Source: Actinomycetes bacterium (GTDB lineage: Bacteria; Actinomycetota; Acidimicrobiia; Acidimicrobiales; Acidimicrobiaceae). From it: 64,000 bases of DNA. Every line of letters starts with the position of its first letter. The stretch's first letter is position 1. The notes beneath the pieces are model-generated. The model saw only the letters and a list, made by a program, of their open reading frames with translations. It was not told the DNA's origin and did no database searches. Positions 37,778 through 46,830 of the stretch are shown here, piece by piece. The DNA is taken from NCBI GenBank assembly GCA_021819725.1, contig JAKAQR010000006.1, forward strand, positions 62,001 to 126,000, read 5' to 3'. A program made the translations under genes and the position numbers.

Positions 37778-37833
37778 GGTCTCAAAGCTACTGAACGACC
37801 GTGAACCGGTTCCCAAGGCTCGGTAAACAGCAA

Positions 37834-37874
37834 GCAAACGACCGATGAATAGTTTGCACCCGGCGGTAAGCCAA
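37834..37874 (-). promoter_or_regulatory. Promoter with overlapping inverted repeat upstream of fbpA
   Basis: On the minus strand TTGGCT (37874-37869), 17 nt, then TATTCA (37851-37846). A 24-bp inverted repeat GCAAAC-N12-GTTTGC (37834-37857) covers the whole -10 element, an ideal repressor site. It does not look like the IdeR consensus. A second perfect 10-bp palindrome GAACCGGTTC lies at 37803-37812, downstream of the start site. Confidence 0.55.
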
Positions 37875-37909
37875 TCTGGATCCCGCGGTCATCGGCTCCC
37901 AAGGCACCC

Positions 37910-39553
37910 CTACGAGATCGCCACCCCATCTTCATCGGTGCAACGCTCATCACCAAAGGCGGGCATCCGACTCACCTTCACGCCTCTCGCCGACGAGAAG
38001 GAGAGAAAAGCGCCCACGGGCTGATGCTCGAGTTCGTAGACATGGACCTGCGGGCTGCGGAGCCGGACAATAGCGTCATGATCGTTATCGAGGTCACGCA
38101 CGATACTGGCACTCCGTATCGGTGGGTCAATCTCGAATCCGTTGCGCGCCGCTACCACCACAAAGATCGTGGAACTGCAGGCCTGAAAATGTTGATCGGG
38201 GGCAAAGATCGCAAAGACAGCGGCCCGATCGGCGAATCTACCGACAATACCCTCCGATACGACCACCTCATCATCGGCTGGGATCGCGACCGTCTGTAGC
38301 TGCGCCGCAACTCGTGGAGGAACGGTCAACCATTGTGGAGGAATTCCGCGATCGACGTCGATACCGAGAGCTGCACTCATCACGGCCACAACCCCCATCG
38401 CCCCGCCAAGGGGCCATCGAGCCCATCGCGGTGACAACCGTAAGCGGGCCAATAACCACGTACCCATCAGCACCGTACCCATCTCGAGCAGCACGACCTC
38501 TGGGAAGTTCTGAAAACCTCCGGATTGCAAGGAGAGAAAGGCAGCCGAATGTTGCAGGCCGTTAGCCCCAATCGCCAACAGAGTGACCATAGCGGCCGGT
38601 ACAAAGAGCACACCGAGCACCCCTGAATACCCGAGCATCTCACCTATGGCACTGTGTCGCGAAGCCAGAACATGAAGCGGGAGACCAGGATGCGCCAGCA
38701 CCCCTCCGATAATTGCCATCAACGAAGGGTTCTGGCGGTGGACCTGACTGAGATAGCCATAACTGAGCGCAAAGGTCGTCGATTGATGCGCTCCGAGGAT
38801 GAGATCGACGGCGAGCCACCCCAACCCCACCGCAACGACCAGAAGGCCCTGGGCGCGCCGTTGTGCAAGGAGCAGAAGGCCTAGCCCCAATCCAATGACC
38901 AGCAATATCTCACTCGTACCCGCCAACAACGTCAGCCCGATCATGATCCACGCCAACAATGGCCGTTGTCTGAGAAAGCCAATCAATGCGAGAAGGAGGG
39001 TGAGGGCGGCGATCGACTGGAAGTGAAAATCAAAGGACGCTGTCTCATAGAGCCAAGGGTCAGTGAGGGTCATCAACCCAAATCCTGCCAGCATGACCAG
39101 CCGCCATGCAAGGGGGAAGTGCTGCTGGAGTATCACTCGAATAGCGACGAGGAGTAGTACCAGCGTGGTTGCCGCCAACGACAGCGATTGGATGACCAAC
39201 AGCGTGATGCCAGAACGAGCCACGAGTCGTAGCGCTCCAAGCGGCCAAGCCAACAAGGAGAACTGATCACGCCAGAACTGATCCTGGTAGATAGTGTCGA
39301 AGGGGTTGAGGTGGCCGTGAGCGATTAGGTACGTTGCCTGATTGACGATCCCATAGTCCTCTGACAGGTCAAAGTGATGAAACTTGTTGAGCGAATAGAT
39401 CAGCAGTACCGCGAACTGGACAAGGGCACCGAGCCCAGCCAAGGCCCAAAGCACCCGAGTAGTGGTCGTGACCGAACCCTTGCGCAGGGGGCGCATCAAG
39501 TCGATCAGTCGTGGCTGATCGGAGTCTGTAGACTCCTCTGTTTCTGAAGACAT
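37910..39553 (-). CDS. DUF2079 family integral membrane protein
   Basis: A 547-aa membrane protein with about 11-12 helices; the region HFDLSEDYGIVNQATYLIAHG is the DUF2079 hallmark. A soluble C-terminal part of about 120 residues follows the last helix. Function unknown; the fold resembles glycosyltransferase-C-type membrane enzymes. Starts 6 nt after the Nudix gene stop, so likely co-transcribed with it. Upstream of, but 132 bp from, the iron import operon. Confidence 0.8.
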   Translation of the reverse strand: MSSETEESTDSDQPRLIDLMRPLRKGSVTTTTRVLWALAGLGALVQFAVLLIYSLNKFHHFDLSEDYGIVNQATYLIAHGHLNPFDTIYQDQFWRDQFSLLAWPLGALRLVARSGITLLVIQSLSLAATTLVLLLVAIRVILQQHFPLAWRLVMLAGFGLMTLTDPWLYETASFDFHFQSIAALTLLLALIGFLRQRPLLAWIMIGLTLLAGTSEILLVIGLGLGLLLLAQRRAQGLLVVAVGLGWLAVDLILGAHQSTTFALSYGYLSQVHRQNPSLMAIIGGVLAHPGLPLHVLASRHSAIGEMLGYSGVLGVLFVPAAMVTLLAIGANGLQHSAAFLSLQSGGFQNFPEVVLLEMGTVLMGTWLLARLRLSPRWARWPLGGAMGVVAVMSAALGIDVDRGIPPQWLTVPPRVAAQLQTVAIPADDEVVVSEGIVGRFADRAAVFAIFAPDQHFQACSSTIFVVVAARNGFEIDPPIRSASIVRDLDNDHDAIVRLRSPQVHVYELEHQPVGAFLSFSSARGVKVSRMPAFGDERCTDEDGVAIS

Positions 39554-39559
39554 CGTCGC

Positions 39560-40399
39560 CTACGGGCCAGTGGCTGGGCGCGTGGGCAGTGCCTCTCCTG
39601 AGGCGAGAACGGTCGCAGAGGCCTGACGATACTCTGGGGCATCGGGAAGCGCGACCGCGACAGAGCCATCAGGTCGCCGGTAAAACCGTGGCTGAATTGG
39701 TGGGACACTCGTCAGTGCACGCGCGGCGTCGAGCAACGTCTCGACATCACCAAATGACGCAAGAAACTCAAGGTTCTTGACCGTTGGCAGCACCAGCTCA
39801 AACTGACCTTGATAGTAGGCATCAAGGGCGCGCTCTGGGGTGATCCACACCTCGCCCACGATCTCGGAGCGGTCCGGCGTCGCCAGCTGTTGGGGTGGAA
39901 CGCGCGCGAGGAAGAAGCGGGTATCAAAACGCCTTGGCGCGCCTTCTGGGGTGATCCAATGAGCGACATAGATGAGCGCTCCGACATCAAGCACAAGATC
40001 GAGGTGCTGAACGATCTGGGCGAAGGAGCGTTCTCCCTCCACGAGTGCACGTCGTGCAACCCGCAACTGGAGCTCAAGGTCGCTGGCAGGGCGACGGAGA
40101 TCATCCACCACGAGGAGAATGCCCGCCTCCTCATAGGCTTCTCGCAGGGCGGCCACATAGAAACGAAGGGCATCCGTGACACCAAGACGTGCATCTGCCT
40201 CGCTGGGGTCTAACCCGGAGCATCGAGCAGTAAGCGTCGGATCACCATCATTCACATCCACCGATCCGCCCGGGAAGACATGAGCACCTCCGGCGAACGC
40301 GAGATCTTTGTTCCTCCGCAGGAGAAGGACCTCAAAACCTGCGGGAGCATCGCGCACCAACATCACCGTGGAGGCCAAGCGCAACTGAGCAGTACTCAT
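39560..40399 (-). CDS. Nudix hydrolase (NUDT19-like)
   Basis: A 279-aa protein. The Nudix fold opens with [23 protein letters not shown] and HVFPGGSVD; the catalytic helix is [13 protein letters not shown]. There is a long insertion between the two, and [11 protein letters not shown] follows. Similar proteins act on CoA derivatives, but the substrate is unproven. The ATG begins 1 nt after the CCA end of tRNA-Pro, leaving no room for an SD sequence. Confidence 0.83.
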   Translation of the reverse strand: MSTAQLRLASTVMLVRDAPAGFEVLLLRRNKDLAFAGGAHVFPGGSVDVNDGDPTLTARCSGLDPSEADARLGVTDALRFYVAALREAYEEAGILLVVDDLRRPASDLELQLRVARRALVEGERSFAQIVQHLDLVLDVGALIYVAHWITPEGAPRRFDTRFFLARVPPQQLATPDRSEIVGEVWITPERALDAYYQGQFELVLPTVKNLEFLASFGDVETLLDAARALTSVPPIQPRFYRRPDGSVAVALPDAPEYRQASATVLASGEALPTRPATGP

Positions 40400-40400
40400 A

Positions 40401-40477
40401 TGGTCGGGAAGGCGGGATTTGAACCCGCGACCTCAGCGTCCCGAACGCTGCGCGCTGCCAAGCTGCGCTACTTCCCG
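40401..40477 (-). tRNA. tRNA-Pro (CGG anticodon)
   Basis: Minus-strand cloverleaf with acceptor CGGGAAG/CTTCCCG, D-arm GCGC/GCGC, anticodon stem CAGCG/CGCTG and loop TTCGGGA (anticodon CGG, reading CCG). The T-arm is GCGGG-TTCAAAT-CCCGC. Discriminator A and encoded CCA are present. Its first 10 nt overlap the 3' end of the upstream receiver gene, and the Nudix ATG follows after one base. Confidence 0.96.
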
Positions 40478-40920
40478 TCAGCTACCAGTGTAGAGGCTTC
40501 TTCCACCTCGCGACTACTGTCGAGTGGTTGATATGAGTTGTCGAGGAAAAGGTTCCCATCGAGGACCGCCTCCACGGCGTCAACCACCATCAGCGGATTC
40601 AAGGGCTTCACCAGATAACCATCCGCTCCGGAACGCTTAGCGGTAAAAACATCAGCTCGTCGATCGAGGAGCAAGATGATTCGCGTCGGCTCCAAACGGC
40701 CCGCATCTGCCTCTAGACGCAGATCAATGCAGACCGCGATGCCACCCATCGAACCGATCTGTGAATCCAGGACCACGACATCGGGTTGGATCTCCGCGGC
40801 GGCGTCTCGGACTGCTCTGCCCGCTGACACAGCGTAGAGCGTGTGTTCATCGGCATCAAGGGTGGAGGCGAGCTCCTCTTCGAGCTCGGGTGAATCAGTG
40901 ACAAGAAGGATGGTTGCCAT
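40468..40920 (-). CDS. Receiver-domain-only response regulator
   Basis: A 150-aa protein with a CheY-like domain over residues 1-125: [13 protein letters not shown], phospho-acceptor VVVLDSQIG (Asp about 52), switch and KP motif GYLVKPLNP. No output domain follows, only an acidic tail. A partner kinase is not visible in the window. The stop codon TAG is supplied by nucleotides 8-10 of the tRNA-Pro gene. It lies 11 nt downstream of the second ArsA-like ATPase. Confidence 0.85.
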   Translation of the reverse strand: MATILLVTDSPELEEELASTLDADEHTLYAVSAGRAVRDAAAEIQPDVVVLDSQIGSMGGIAVCIDLRLEADAGRLEPTRIILLLDRRADVFTAKRSGADGYLVKPLNPLMVVDAVEAVLDGNLFLDNSYQPLDSSREVEEASTLVADGK

Positions 40921-40931
40921 AGTTCACCAGC

Positions 40932-42017
40932 CTACTCGGGGACCGCGAAGGGTACCAAAGCACACCGTTGCATTGCATCGGCCACCTCTTCTAGCGCCGT
41001 GAGGTTCGAGACATCACTCGCGAGATCCTCAAGGAAATAAAATCCACCGAGCGCGAGATCAAGCCCCCATGACTCGATCGCCAAGACTTCATGTGCACGC
41101 ATACGCGCCAGCCGTTCTAGGTCAGCACGGGCTTGTGCCGGTGCATGCGGATCGGACGGATCCGACGCATAGGTTGGCGTCATGCGGTTGATCAGTACGC
41201 TGTTGACCTCGTGTCCTATCCCCTGTAAAAGCTCCACCATTCGACTCCCCGCCGCCAAGGAGTCAGGCGCCGGTGAGGAGACCAACAGATAACTCGTCGC
41301 CTCCGATGCGAGCAGCTCACTCGTCCTCAGTGCTCGTTCACGGAATCCCTCTTCGATCCCGGAAAAGGCCTGGAAGAAGCTCATGGTATCGTTGACGACA
41401 TCGGCACCTACCACGCTTGCGATCTGTTTGACGAGGCCGCGAGTCGCCATCGCAATCGGTCGCAAGTAAAGAGGCGGAGGCTTGAGCATGAATTTGAAGA
41501 CACGGTTGTCCAAAAACCCCGCGAGTCGACTCGGGGCGTGCAGGAAATCGATCGCCGCTTGGGCGGGTGGCGTATCGACAATGATCGTGTCGAAACGCTG
41601 ACTCTCCCTGAGTTCCCAAAGCCGCTCAAAGGCCATGTACTCCTGCGTGCCCGACAACCGCGTTACAAGATTACGGTAGACAGGATTCTCGACAATCTCC
41701 TTCTCCTGAGCCTCCGAAGAGGAGTAACGAGCGATCATCGCGTCAAAGGTCTGCTTTGGGTCGAGCATCGCCACCCAGTAGTTGGGGATATCCTCGCTGG
41801 CAAGCACCGGCTCATTGCCAACCCGGTCAAGGCCAAGCGCAGAGGCGAGGCGCCGTGCCGGGTCGATCGTTAACACACAGACGTTGCGACCCGTCCTTGC
41901 CAGCAAAAGCCCAACCGCCGCCGCACTGGTGGTCTTGCCGACTCCACCTGGACCAATACAGACCAGCGTCTCTTTGGAGCCGATGGCATCGAGAAGATCC
42001 GTCACTGCATCTCCCAT
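40932..42017 (-). CDS. ArsA/GET3-like ATPase (second of pair, Rv3680-like)
   Basis: A 361-aa P-loop ATPase of the ArsA family: LVCIGPGGVGKTTSAAAVG, LTIDPARRLASALG, and the switch region DTPPAQAAIDFLHAP. Single ATPase domain, no arsenite-binding cysteine triad visible, so not an arsenite pump. It overlaps the first ATPase by 16 nt. In mycobacteria two such genes lie beside whiB4; the same three-gene neighbourhood is seen here. Confidence 0.86.
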   Translation of the reverse strand: MGDAVTDLLDAIGSKETLVCIGPGGVGKTTSAAAVGLLLARTGRNVCVLTIDPARRLASALGLDRVGNEPVLASEDIPNYWVAMLDPKQTFDAMIARYSSSEAQEKEIVENPVYRNLVTRLSGTQEYMAFERLWELRESQRFDTIIVDTPPAQAAIDFLHAPSRLAGFLDNRVFKFMLKPPPLYLRPIAMATRGLVKQIASVVGADVVNDTMSFFQAFSGIEEGFRERALRTSELLASEATSYLLVSSPAPDSLAAGSRMVELLQGIGHEVNSVLINRMTPTYASDPSDPHAPAQARADLERLARMRAHEVLAIESWGLDLALGGFYFLEDLASDVSNLTALEEVADAMQRCALVPFAVPE

Positions 42018-42886
42018 CGATCCGCCTGATCAAAAAGATACTTAGCTGCTTTCGTTGGTTGCGTGGCGTTCTCCACGAAAGGAAACTCAAAAACAGGGAC
42101 GGGAAGCAGGCCACGAACCACTTGGACCTGTGCCTGCGCAAAGTCCGAACGTGAGGTCAAATACTGATTCGCGCGGTCTTCGGCCGAACCTGGCATCAGA
42201 TCATCGAGTCGATGCACCATCGCGGGCATCCTGTTGACGACACAAGAGAGTACGTGGGTAGCTAGCAACGTTGTCAAGTTGGTGTAGACCTCGCTCGTCT
42301 CCTGCACTGGGGTCTCCTCCGGCAACGTCACCAGCACAACCCCGGTCAACTCCTGATCCCGCAACAGAGCGATGACGTCGGCACTCTGCGAAGCGATCGG
42401 CCCATCGGTCGCTATCGCACCGAGTCCATCAGGCGATGATAACAATGAAAGCAGATGACCAGACGCGGGCGCGTCCACGAGAACAAGATCATAGATGCCA
42501 GAGTTCACCAACTGCTTGATCTTCGCCAACACCAACAAGTCCCGGATGCCGGGGATCGCCGTCGAAACGGCATCGATGACACCGGACTTCAACAGACGCT
42601 GGGCCAATGGACCAAAGCCATGGGTCTCAAGGTACTCCAACATGACGGCATCCGGCAGGAGAATGACCTGTTCAATGCCGTCTGATTCACCACCAAATTC
42701 GTCAAAGAGCACCAGCAAGGGTTTCAGCCCCGCCGTCTGGGCGATACGAGCGATGAGACGAGCCACACTTGACTTACCCACCCCACCCTTGCCCGTCACG
42801 AGTACCAGCCGGGGATCGCCAATGAGCTCCGAGAGTATGATGCGCGCCTTCGCTGTCTGCACCCCTCTCACCTTAGGCGCGATCAC
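42002..42886 (-). CDS. ArsA/GET3-like ATPase (first of pair, Rv3679-like)
   Basis: A 294-aa ATPase with LVLVTGKGGVGKSSVARLIA (deviant Walker A), FDEFGGESDG, VLVDAPASGHLLSLLSSP and VNRMP. Smaller than its partner, and probably forms a heteromeric complex with it. Divergent from whiB. Target unknown; related actinobacterial pairs have been linked to membrane or envelope functions. Confidence 0.86.
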   Translation of the reverse strand: MIAPKVRGVQTAKARIILSELIGDPRLVLVTGKGGVGKSSVARLIARIAQTAGLKPLLVLFDEFGGESDGIEQVILLPDAVMLEYLETHGFGPLAQRLLKSGVIDAVSTAIPGIRDLLVLAKIKQLVNSGIYDLVLVDAPASGHLLSLLSSPDGLGAIATDGPIASQSADVIALLRDQELTGVVLVTLPEETPVQETSEVYTNLTTLLATHVLSCVVNRMPAMVHRLDDLMPGSAEDRANQYLTSRSDFAQAQVQVVRGLLPVPVFEFPFVENATQPTKAAKYLFDQADRWEMQ

Positions 42887-42911
42887 CTCGATTAATGAAC
42901 ACTCCTCCAGC

Positions 42912-42941
42912 TTGACTTTTCGCGCAAAAAGCTTCTATGCT
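42912..42941 (+). promoter_or_regulatory. Promoter of whiB
   Basis: TTGACT (42912-42917), 18-nt spacer, TATGCT (42936-42941), about 48 nt before the whiB ATG. A good sigma-70-type match. Confidence 0.65.
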
Positions 42942-42988
42942 GATCAGAACGGCCGAGAAGCGGCGATTCGCTAACCATGGGGGGAAAC

Positions 42989-43261
42989 ATGACAGGCGAA
43001 AACTGGAGAGATCAGGCTTCATGTCGAGGTTGGGGATTAAACCTTTTTTTCCCGCCTGATGAGCCAAGGGGTGAGTCACCCGGAGAACGTCGACTGCGAG
43101 AAAACCAAGCAAAACGCGTCTGCCATGGTTGCCCAGTGCAGCAGGACTGTCTTGAGTGGGCATTGGCAAAGGGTGAATCTCGAGGCATCTGGGGTGGGCG
43201 TAACGAGTTGGAGCGCAAGGCGATGATCCGCGCACGACGACATATCCGGGTGGTCGTCTAG
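42989..43261 (+). CDS. WhiB family Fe-S transcriptional regulator (WhiB4-like)
   Basis: A 90-aa actinobacteria-specific protein binding a [4Fe-4S] cluster with four cysteines: ASCRG, then VCHGCPVQQDCLEWA. This is followed by the GIWGG turn and a basic tail RKAMIRARRHIRV. The GGGGGG run just before ATG 42989 serves as SD; ATG 42977 is in frame and adds four residues. Placement beside the two ArsA-like ATPases matches mycobacterial whiB4. Confidence 0.93.
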   Translation: MTGENWRDQASCRGWGLNLFFPPDEPRGESPGERRLRENQAKRVCHGCPVQQDCLEWALAKGESRGIWGGRNELERKAMIRARRHIRVVV

Positions 43262-43345
43262 CCATCGGCTGCGCGAGCCAGCCACAACCAGGTGCTGGTC
43301 GACACTGTCGCGGGTAACGATTTGATACCCCACTAGAGTCTGGCT

Positions 43346-45262
43346 ATGCCAGAGAGTTTGCCGCCCCCCGTCCCTCCGGAGAAGTCTCGGCAAGGCGGCG
43401 TCGCCAGCAAAGCATACAGGCTCGTCATTGGGAGACCTCTTCGCTCCAATGAGATGCAAACCGAAGAGATCTCGACGTTTTCGGGCCTTCCTGCCCTGTC
43501 GCTTGACGCCCTCACTTCGGTCGCCTATGGTCCCGAAGCGATCATGGTGGTACTCGCTACCGCTGGCCTCAGCGCGCTCCACCTCGTTTTGCCTATCACC
43601 ATAGCCATCGTCGCGCTACTGGTCATCCTCATCATCTCCTACCGTCAGGTCATCGATGGTTACCCCGAGGGTGGGGGCTGTTATGCAGTGTCGAAGGCGA
43701 ACCTCGGGCGCGGCGTTGCCCTACTCGCTGGCGCAGCCTTGATTGTCGACTATACATTAACCGTTGCTGTGTCGATATCAGCTGGTGTCGAGGCACTCGT
43801 GTCGGCATTTCCGACGGTCGCCTCCTTGACGGTTCCGCTCTGCATCGCCATACTCGCCATCGTGACGCTCCTCAACCTCCGCGGGCTCGGTGATGCTGCT
43901 CGTGCCTTCTTTGGGCCAACAGCGATCTTCATCCTTGGAATTTTTCTCGTTATCTTCTTTGGTCTTGTCGACCCGCTGGACCCCCATGCTCGCCTCCAAG
44001 GGGTGTCACTCGTCACGCTCCACCCCATCGAGACAATCTCCATCCTTCTCATCCTCAAGGCCTTTTCATCGGGGTGCAGCGCCCTCACCGGAGTTGAAGC
44101 GATCGCCAACGGTGTCCCGACCTTTCGCAAACCCAGGGTTCGACACGCCAAGCGAACCGAACTCCTGCTTGGTGTGATCCTTGGCGTCATGCTGATAGGT
44201 CTGGCTATCCTTGCCGGACATTTCCACATTGGCCCACGGACCGACAACACGGTGCTCAATCAGATCATGGTCATCGCCATCGGTCATGGCGTCCTTTATT
44301 ACATCATCGCTCTCGCAATCGTCCTCGAACTCGCCCTCGCAGCCAATACTTCCTTCGGCGGGCTTCCACTCCTCGGGGCACTACTCGCCCAGGACGACTA
44401 TCTGCCCCACCTCATGAACCTACGCAGCGATCGTATGGTGCTTGCACGAGGGATCATCATTCTCAGCGTGCTCTCTGGACTGCTATTGATCGGTGTTGGG
44501 GGCAACACGAACACCCTGATTCCTATGTTTGCTATCGGCGTCTTTACTGGTTTTACGCTCGCTCAAGCCGGAATGGTGGTGCATTGGAGTCGTGCAAAGC
44601 CGCCACGGTGGCGCTTCAAGGCAAGCCTCAACGGTCTTGGGGCAGTCTTGACAGCCCTGGCTACCATCATTTTCATCGCCACCAAGTTCCTGGAGGGTGC
44701 ATGGATTGTCATCATCGTCATTCCGCTCCTCATTCTCCTCTTTCGACGTATCAACGCCTATTACCAGCGCGTCCAACGCACCCTCGCCGTGGACACGAAA
44801 CCAAGCGTGGATCGGGATGAATCCCTATTGGTCATCGTCCCAGTGACGAATATTTCACGACTGACAGCGACCGCTCTCGGTATGGCTGAGGAGCTCGGGC
44901 ACGAACAGTTGGCGATCCGCATCCTCCTGCCCGACGATCACCAGCTGGCAACAGAACTCCAAAACAAGTGGGCTGACTGGGATCCTGGGGTGCCGCTGGA
45001 GTTGATCAAAACCGACTATCAGTCAATCACCCAACCTGTGAAAGCCTTTGTCATGAAGAAGTTGCTCGATCATGACCGCGTCATCCTATTGATACCTGTC
45101 GTTGAACCTTATAAGTTGCGCCATCGGCTCCTGCACAACCAGCTCAATCTCGTGCTCAGTTCAGCCTTTACCTCTGAACCGAGAGTCGTGGTTGCACGAG
45201 TTGTGCTCGTCATCGACGACCTCTCTGCCGCACCCAGTCAGAGACCAACCCCAGACGGCTGA
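43346..45262 (+). CDS. APC-superfamily permease
   Basis: A 638-aa transporter with about 12 helices and the same motifs as the permease at 16-18 kb (LDALTSVAYGPEAIM, YPEGGGCYAVSKANLG, VDYTLTVAVSISAG) plus a C-terminal soluble region of about 130 residues. Unlike that paralogue it has no OB-fold extension. Amino acid or K+/polyamine substrate cannot be told from sequence. Confidence 0.87.
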   Translation: MPESLPPPVPPEKSRQGGVASKAYRLVIGRPLRSNEMQTEEISTFSGLPALSLDALTSVAYGPEAIMVVLATAGLSALHLVLPITIAIVALLVILIISYRQVIDGYPEGGGCYAVSKANLGRGVALLAGAALIVDYTLTVAVSISAGVEALVSAFPTVASLTVPLCIAILAIVTLLNLRGLGDAARAFFGPTAIFILGIFLVIFFGLVDPLDPHARLQGVSLVTLHPIETISILLILKAFSSGCSALTGVEAIANGVPTFRKPRVRHAKRTELLLGVILGVMLIGLAILAGHFHIGPRTDNTVLNQIMVIAIGHGVLYYIIALAIVLELALAANTSFGGLPLLGALLAQDDYLPHLMNLRSDRMVLARGIIILSVLSGLLLIGVGGNTNTLIPMFAIGVFTGFTLAQAGMVVHWSRAKPPRWRFKASLNGLGAVLTALATIIFIATKFLEGAWIVIIVIPLLILLFRRINAYYQRVQRTLAVDTKPSVDRDESLLVIVPVTNISRLTATALGMAEELGHEQLAIRILLPDDHQLATELQNKWADWDPGVPLELIKTDYQSITQPVKAFVMKKLLDHDRVILLIPVVEPYKLRHRLLHNQLNLVLSSAFTSEPRVVVARVVLVIDDLSAAPSQRPTPDG

Positions 45263-45360
45263 CGCCCATCCGAGCCGTTTCTCCATGCGTGCAGTAGATG
45301 AGATGCTCTTCCGAGCCGTCGGGGGATGACAACCGCCTTATACCCCCCTAGTGACCCTTC

Positions 45361-45882
45361 TCAGATGATTCCATCGCCGTTGGGGGTTGCCCGTCCACTG
45401 CTCAGCCGATCACGATAGGTCATCCAGGCATGGAGCAGGATCAAGAAGATCAGAATCGTGATGAGGTGGACACTCGTGCACCAGAGGCAGATCGCTCCGA
45501 TCTCCACAATCTCGGCGTAGACCAGATAGAGGATGAACCCCACTCCCCCTAGTGCGACGATCAGGCGAATCAACTCAAAGGTCGTAGTCACCTTTGCTCT
45601 TGGCCACCAAGCAAGGACAGAGACGATGACGTAGTAACCAAGACCGAGCACGGCAACGGGGATGCCAACGATCATCGACTGTGGCGAGGTGGTGACCTCC
45701 TGGCAGTTGATGGTGGCGTTATCCGGGCACAGGAGCGATACCTTAGTGTCGTAGTGGGCGATAGTCAAATAGATCGCGACACCGACTGCCCCGAGGGCGA
45801 GAATACGCACCAGCCAGATCACCCACTGGGGGTAATCGGTTAGAGCTTCTTTTGGAGACTCTGAATGAGTGAGGTTTTGCAT
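45361..45882 (-). CDS. Vitamin K epoxide reductase (VKOR) family protein
   Basis: A 173-aa membrane protein with four helices. The active CXXC is [10 protein letters not shown] (third-fourth helix), with the loop cysteine pair [14 protein letters not shown]. It regenerates disulfide-forming proteins using quinone. ATG 45882 lies inside the 3' end of the DUF929 gene (43-nt overlap, different frame), indicating tight coupling. Confidence 0.92.
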   Translation of the reverse strand: MQNLTHSESPKEALTDYPQWVIWLVRILALGAVGVAIYLTIAHYDTKVSLLCPDNATINCQEVTTSPQSMIVGIPVAVLGLGYYVIVSVLAWWPRAKVTTTFELIRLIVALGGVGFILYLVYAEIVEIGAICLWCTSVHLITILIFLILLHAWMTYRDRLSSGRATPNGDGII

Positions 45883-46682
45883 ACCGATCCTGGTTGGTTA
45901 TGGGTCATCACGCAGACCGCCGCGGTGATCTCGTTCACCGTCCCTCCAATGGACTTCGCCACCGGGGAACTCGGATCCGAGAGCGTCGCCGCGATGGTCT
46001 GCCAATTCAAGCCAGCGAGTACCTGGGGAGAGTAGCTCGCCCCGTCGATCACAAACTTGTTCGCAAAATCGACGAAGGGGATGGAGCCACTATCTTGGGT
46101 CGTCGGGACATACGGCGGCACATCGTAGGTCTGCAGGAGATTATTCTCCTTGGTGGTTAACGTCTGCAACGGTGCATGGGTCCGTGTCTCTATCTCCCGA
46201 GTGACCAGCGACAGATACGGAGAGCTATAGCTCGCATGCACAAACGTGAACGTATTGGTGTCAGGATAGACATCAGTACTGCTTGACTCCATGAGTTCTA
46301 GCCCTTTGAAGGTCCCAAACTTCGAGAGGGCCCCGACAAGAGCCCAACGCTCGGCTGCACAATAGGGGCAAAAATCCGCCCCCACATAGAGCAGTTCAGG
46401 CTTGCCATTGAGTGTGAGCAGTTTGCCTCCTTTGGCCACCTGAGGTGGGGAGACCAGCGAGGAGTCGACTCCGACTGTGGTGAGTACACTCTCGGGGATA
46501 TGGGTGACCCGCGCCAGCACGTCCTGGGGTACCGGAGAACCTAACTGCGCTGATGTTGGCGACGAACTCGATTGATTGGATTTACGAGTGAAGAGAAAAG
46601 CCACCACGATGGCGGCGATGACGACCACCACGAGCCCGACCGCTAGCGGTCCCCGGCTTCGCTTGGTAGTGGTAGTTGGCAT
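45840..46682 (-). CDS. DUF929 family membrane-anchored thioredoxin-like protein
   Basis: A 280-aa protein: one N-terminal helix ([18 protein letters not shown]), a Ser-rich linker, and then a thioredoxin-like domain with [13 protein letters not shown] (CXXC at about residues 104-107). A second cysteine pair near the C-terminus lies in [17 protein letters not shown]929 is best known from acidophilic archaea. Paired with VKOR, it is probably the extracytoplasmic disulfide oxidase partner. Confidence 0.82.
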   Translation of the reverse strand: MPTTTTKRSRGPLAVGLVVVVIAAIVVAFLFTRKSNQSSSSPTSAQLGSPVPQDVLARVTHIPESVLTTVGVDSSLVSPPQVAKGGKLLTLNGKPELLYVGADFCPYCAAERWALVGALSKFGTFKGLELMESSSTDVYPDTNTFTFVHASYSSPYLSLVTREIETRTHAPLQTLTTKENNLLQTYDVPPYVPTTQDSGSIPFVDFANKFVIDGASYSPQVLAGLNWQTIAATLSDPSSPVAKSIGGTVNEITAAVCVMTHNQPGSVCKTSLIQSLQKKL

Positions 46683-46830
46683 AGACTGCTCCTGTTGGTC
46701 AACGATACGACTGACTTGCTAGCCTACTTGCCCTACCGACACGCCACCCCGTCCATCACATTCGATGCGTCCAGAGCGCTTGTCAACCTCTCATGATCAT
46801 CAGTCGCAAAGGTACAAGACCACGACCCAA

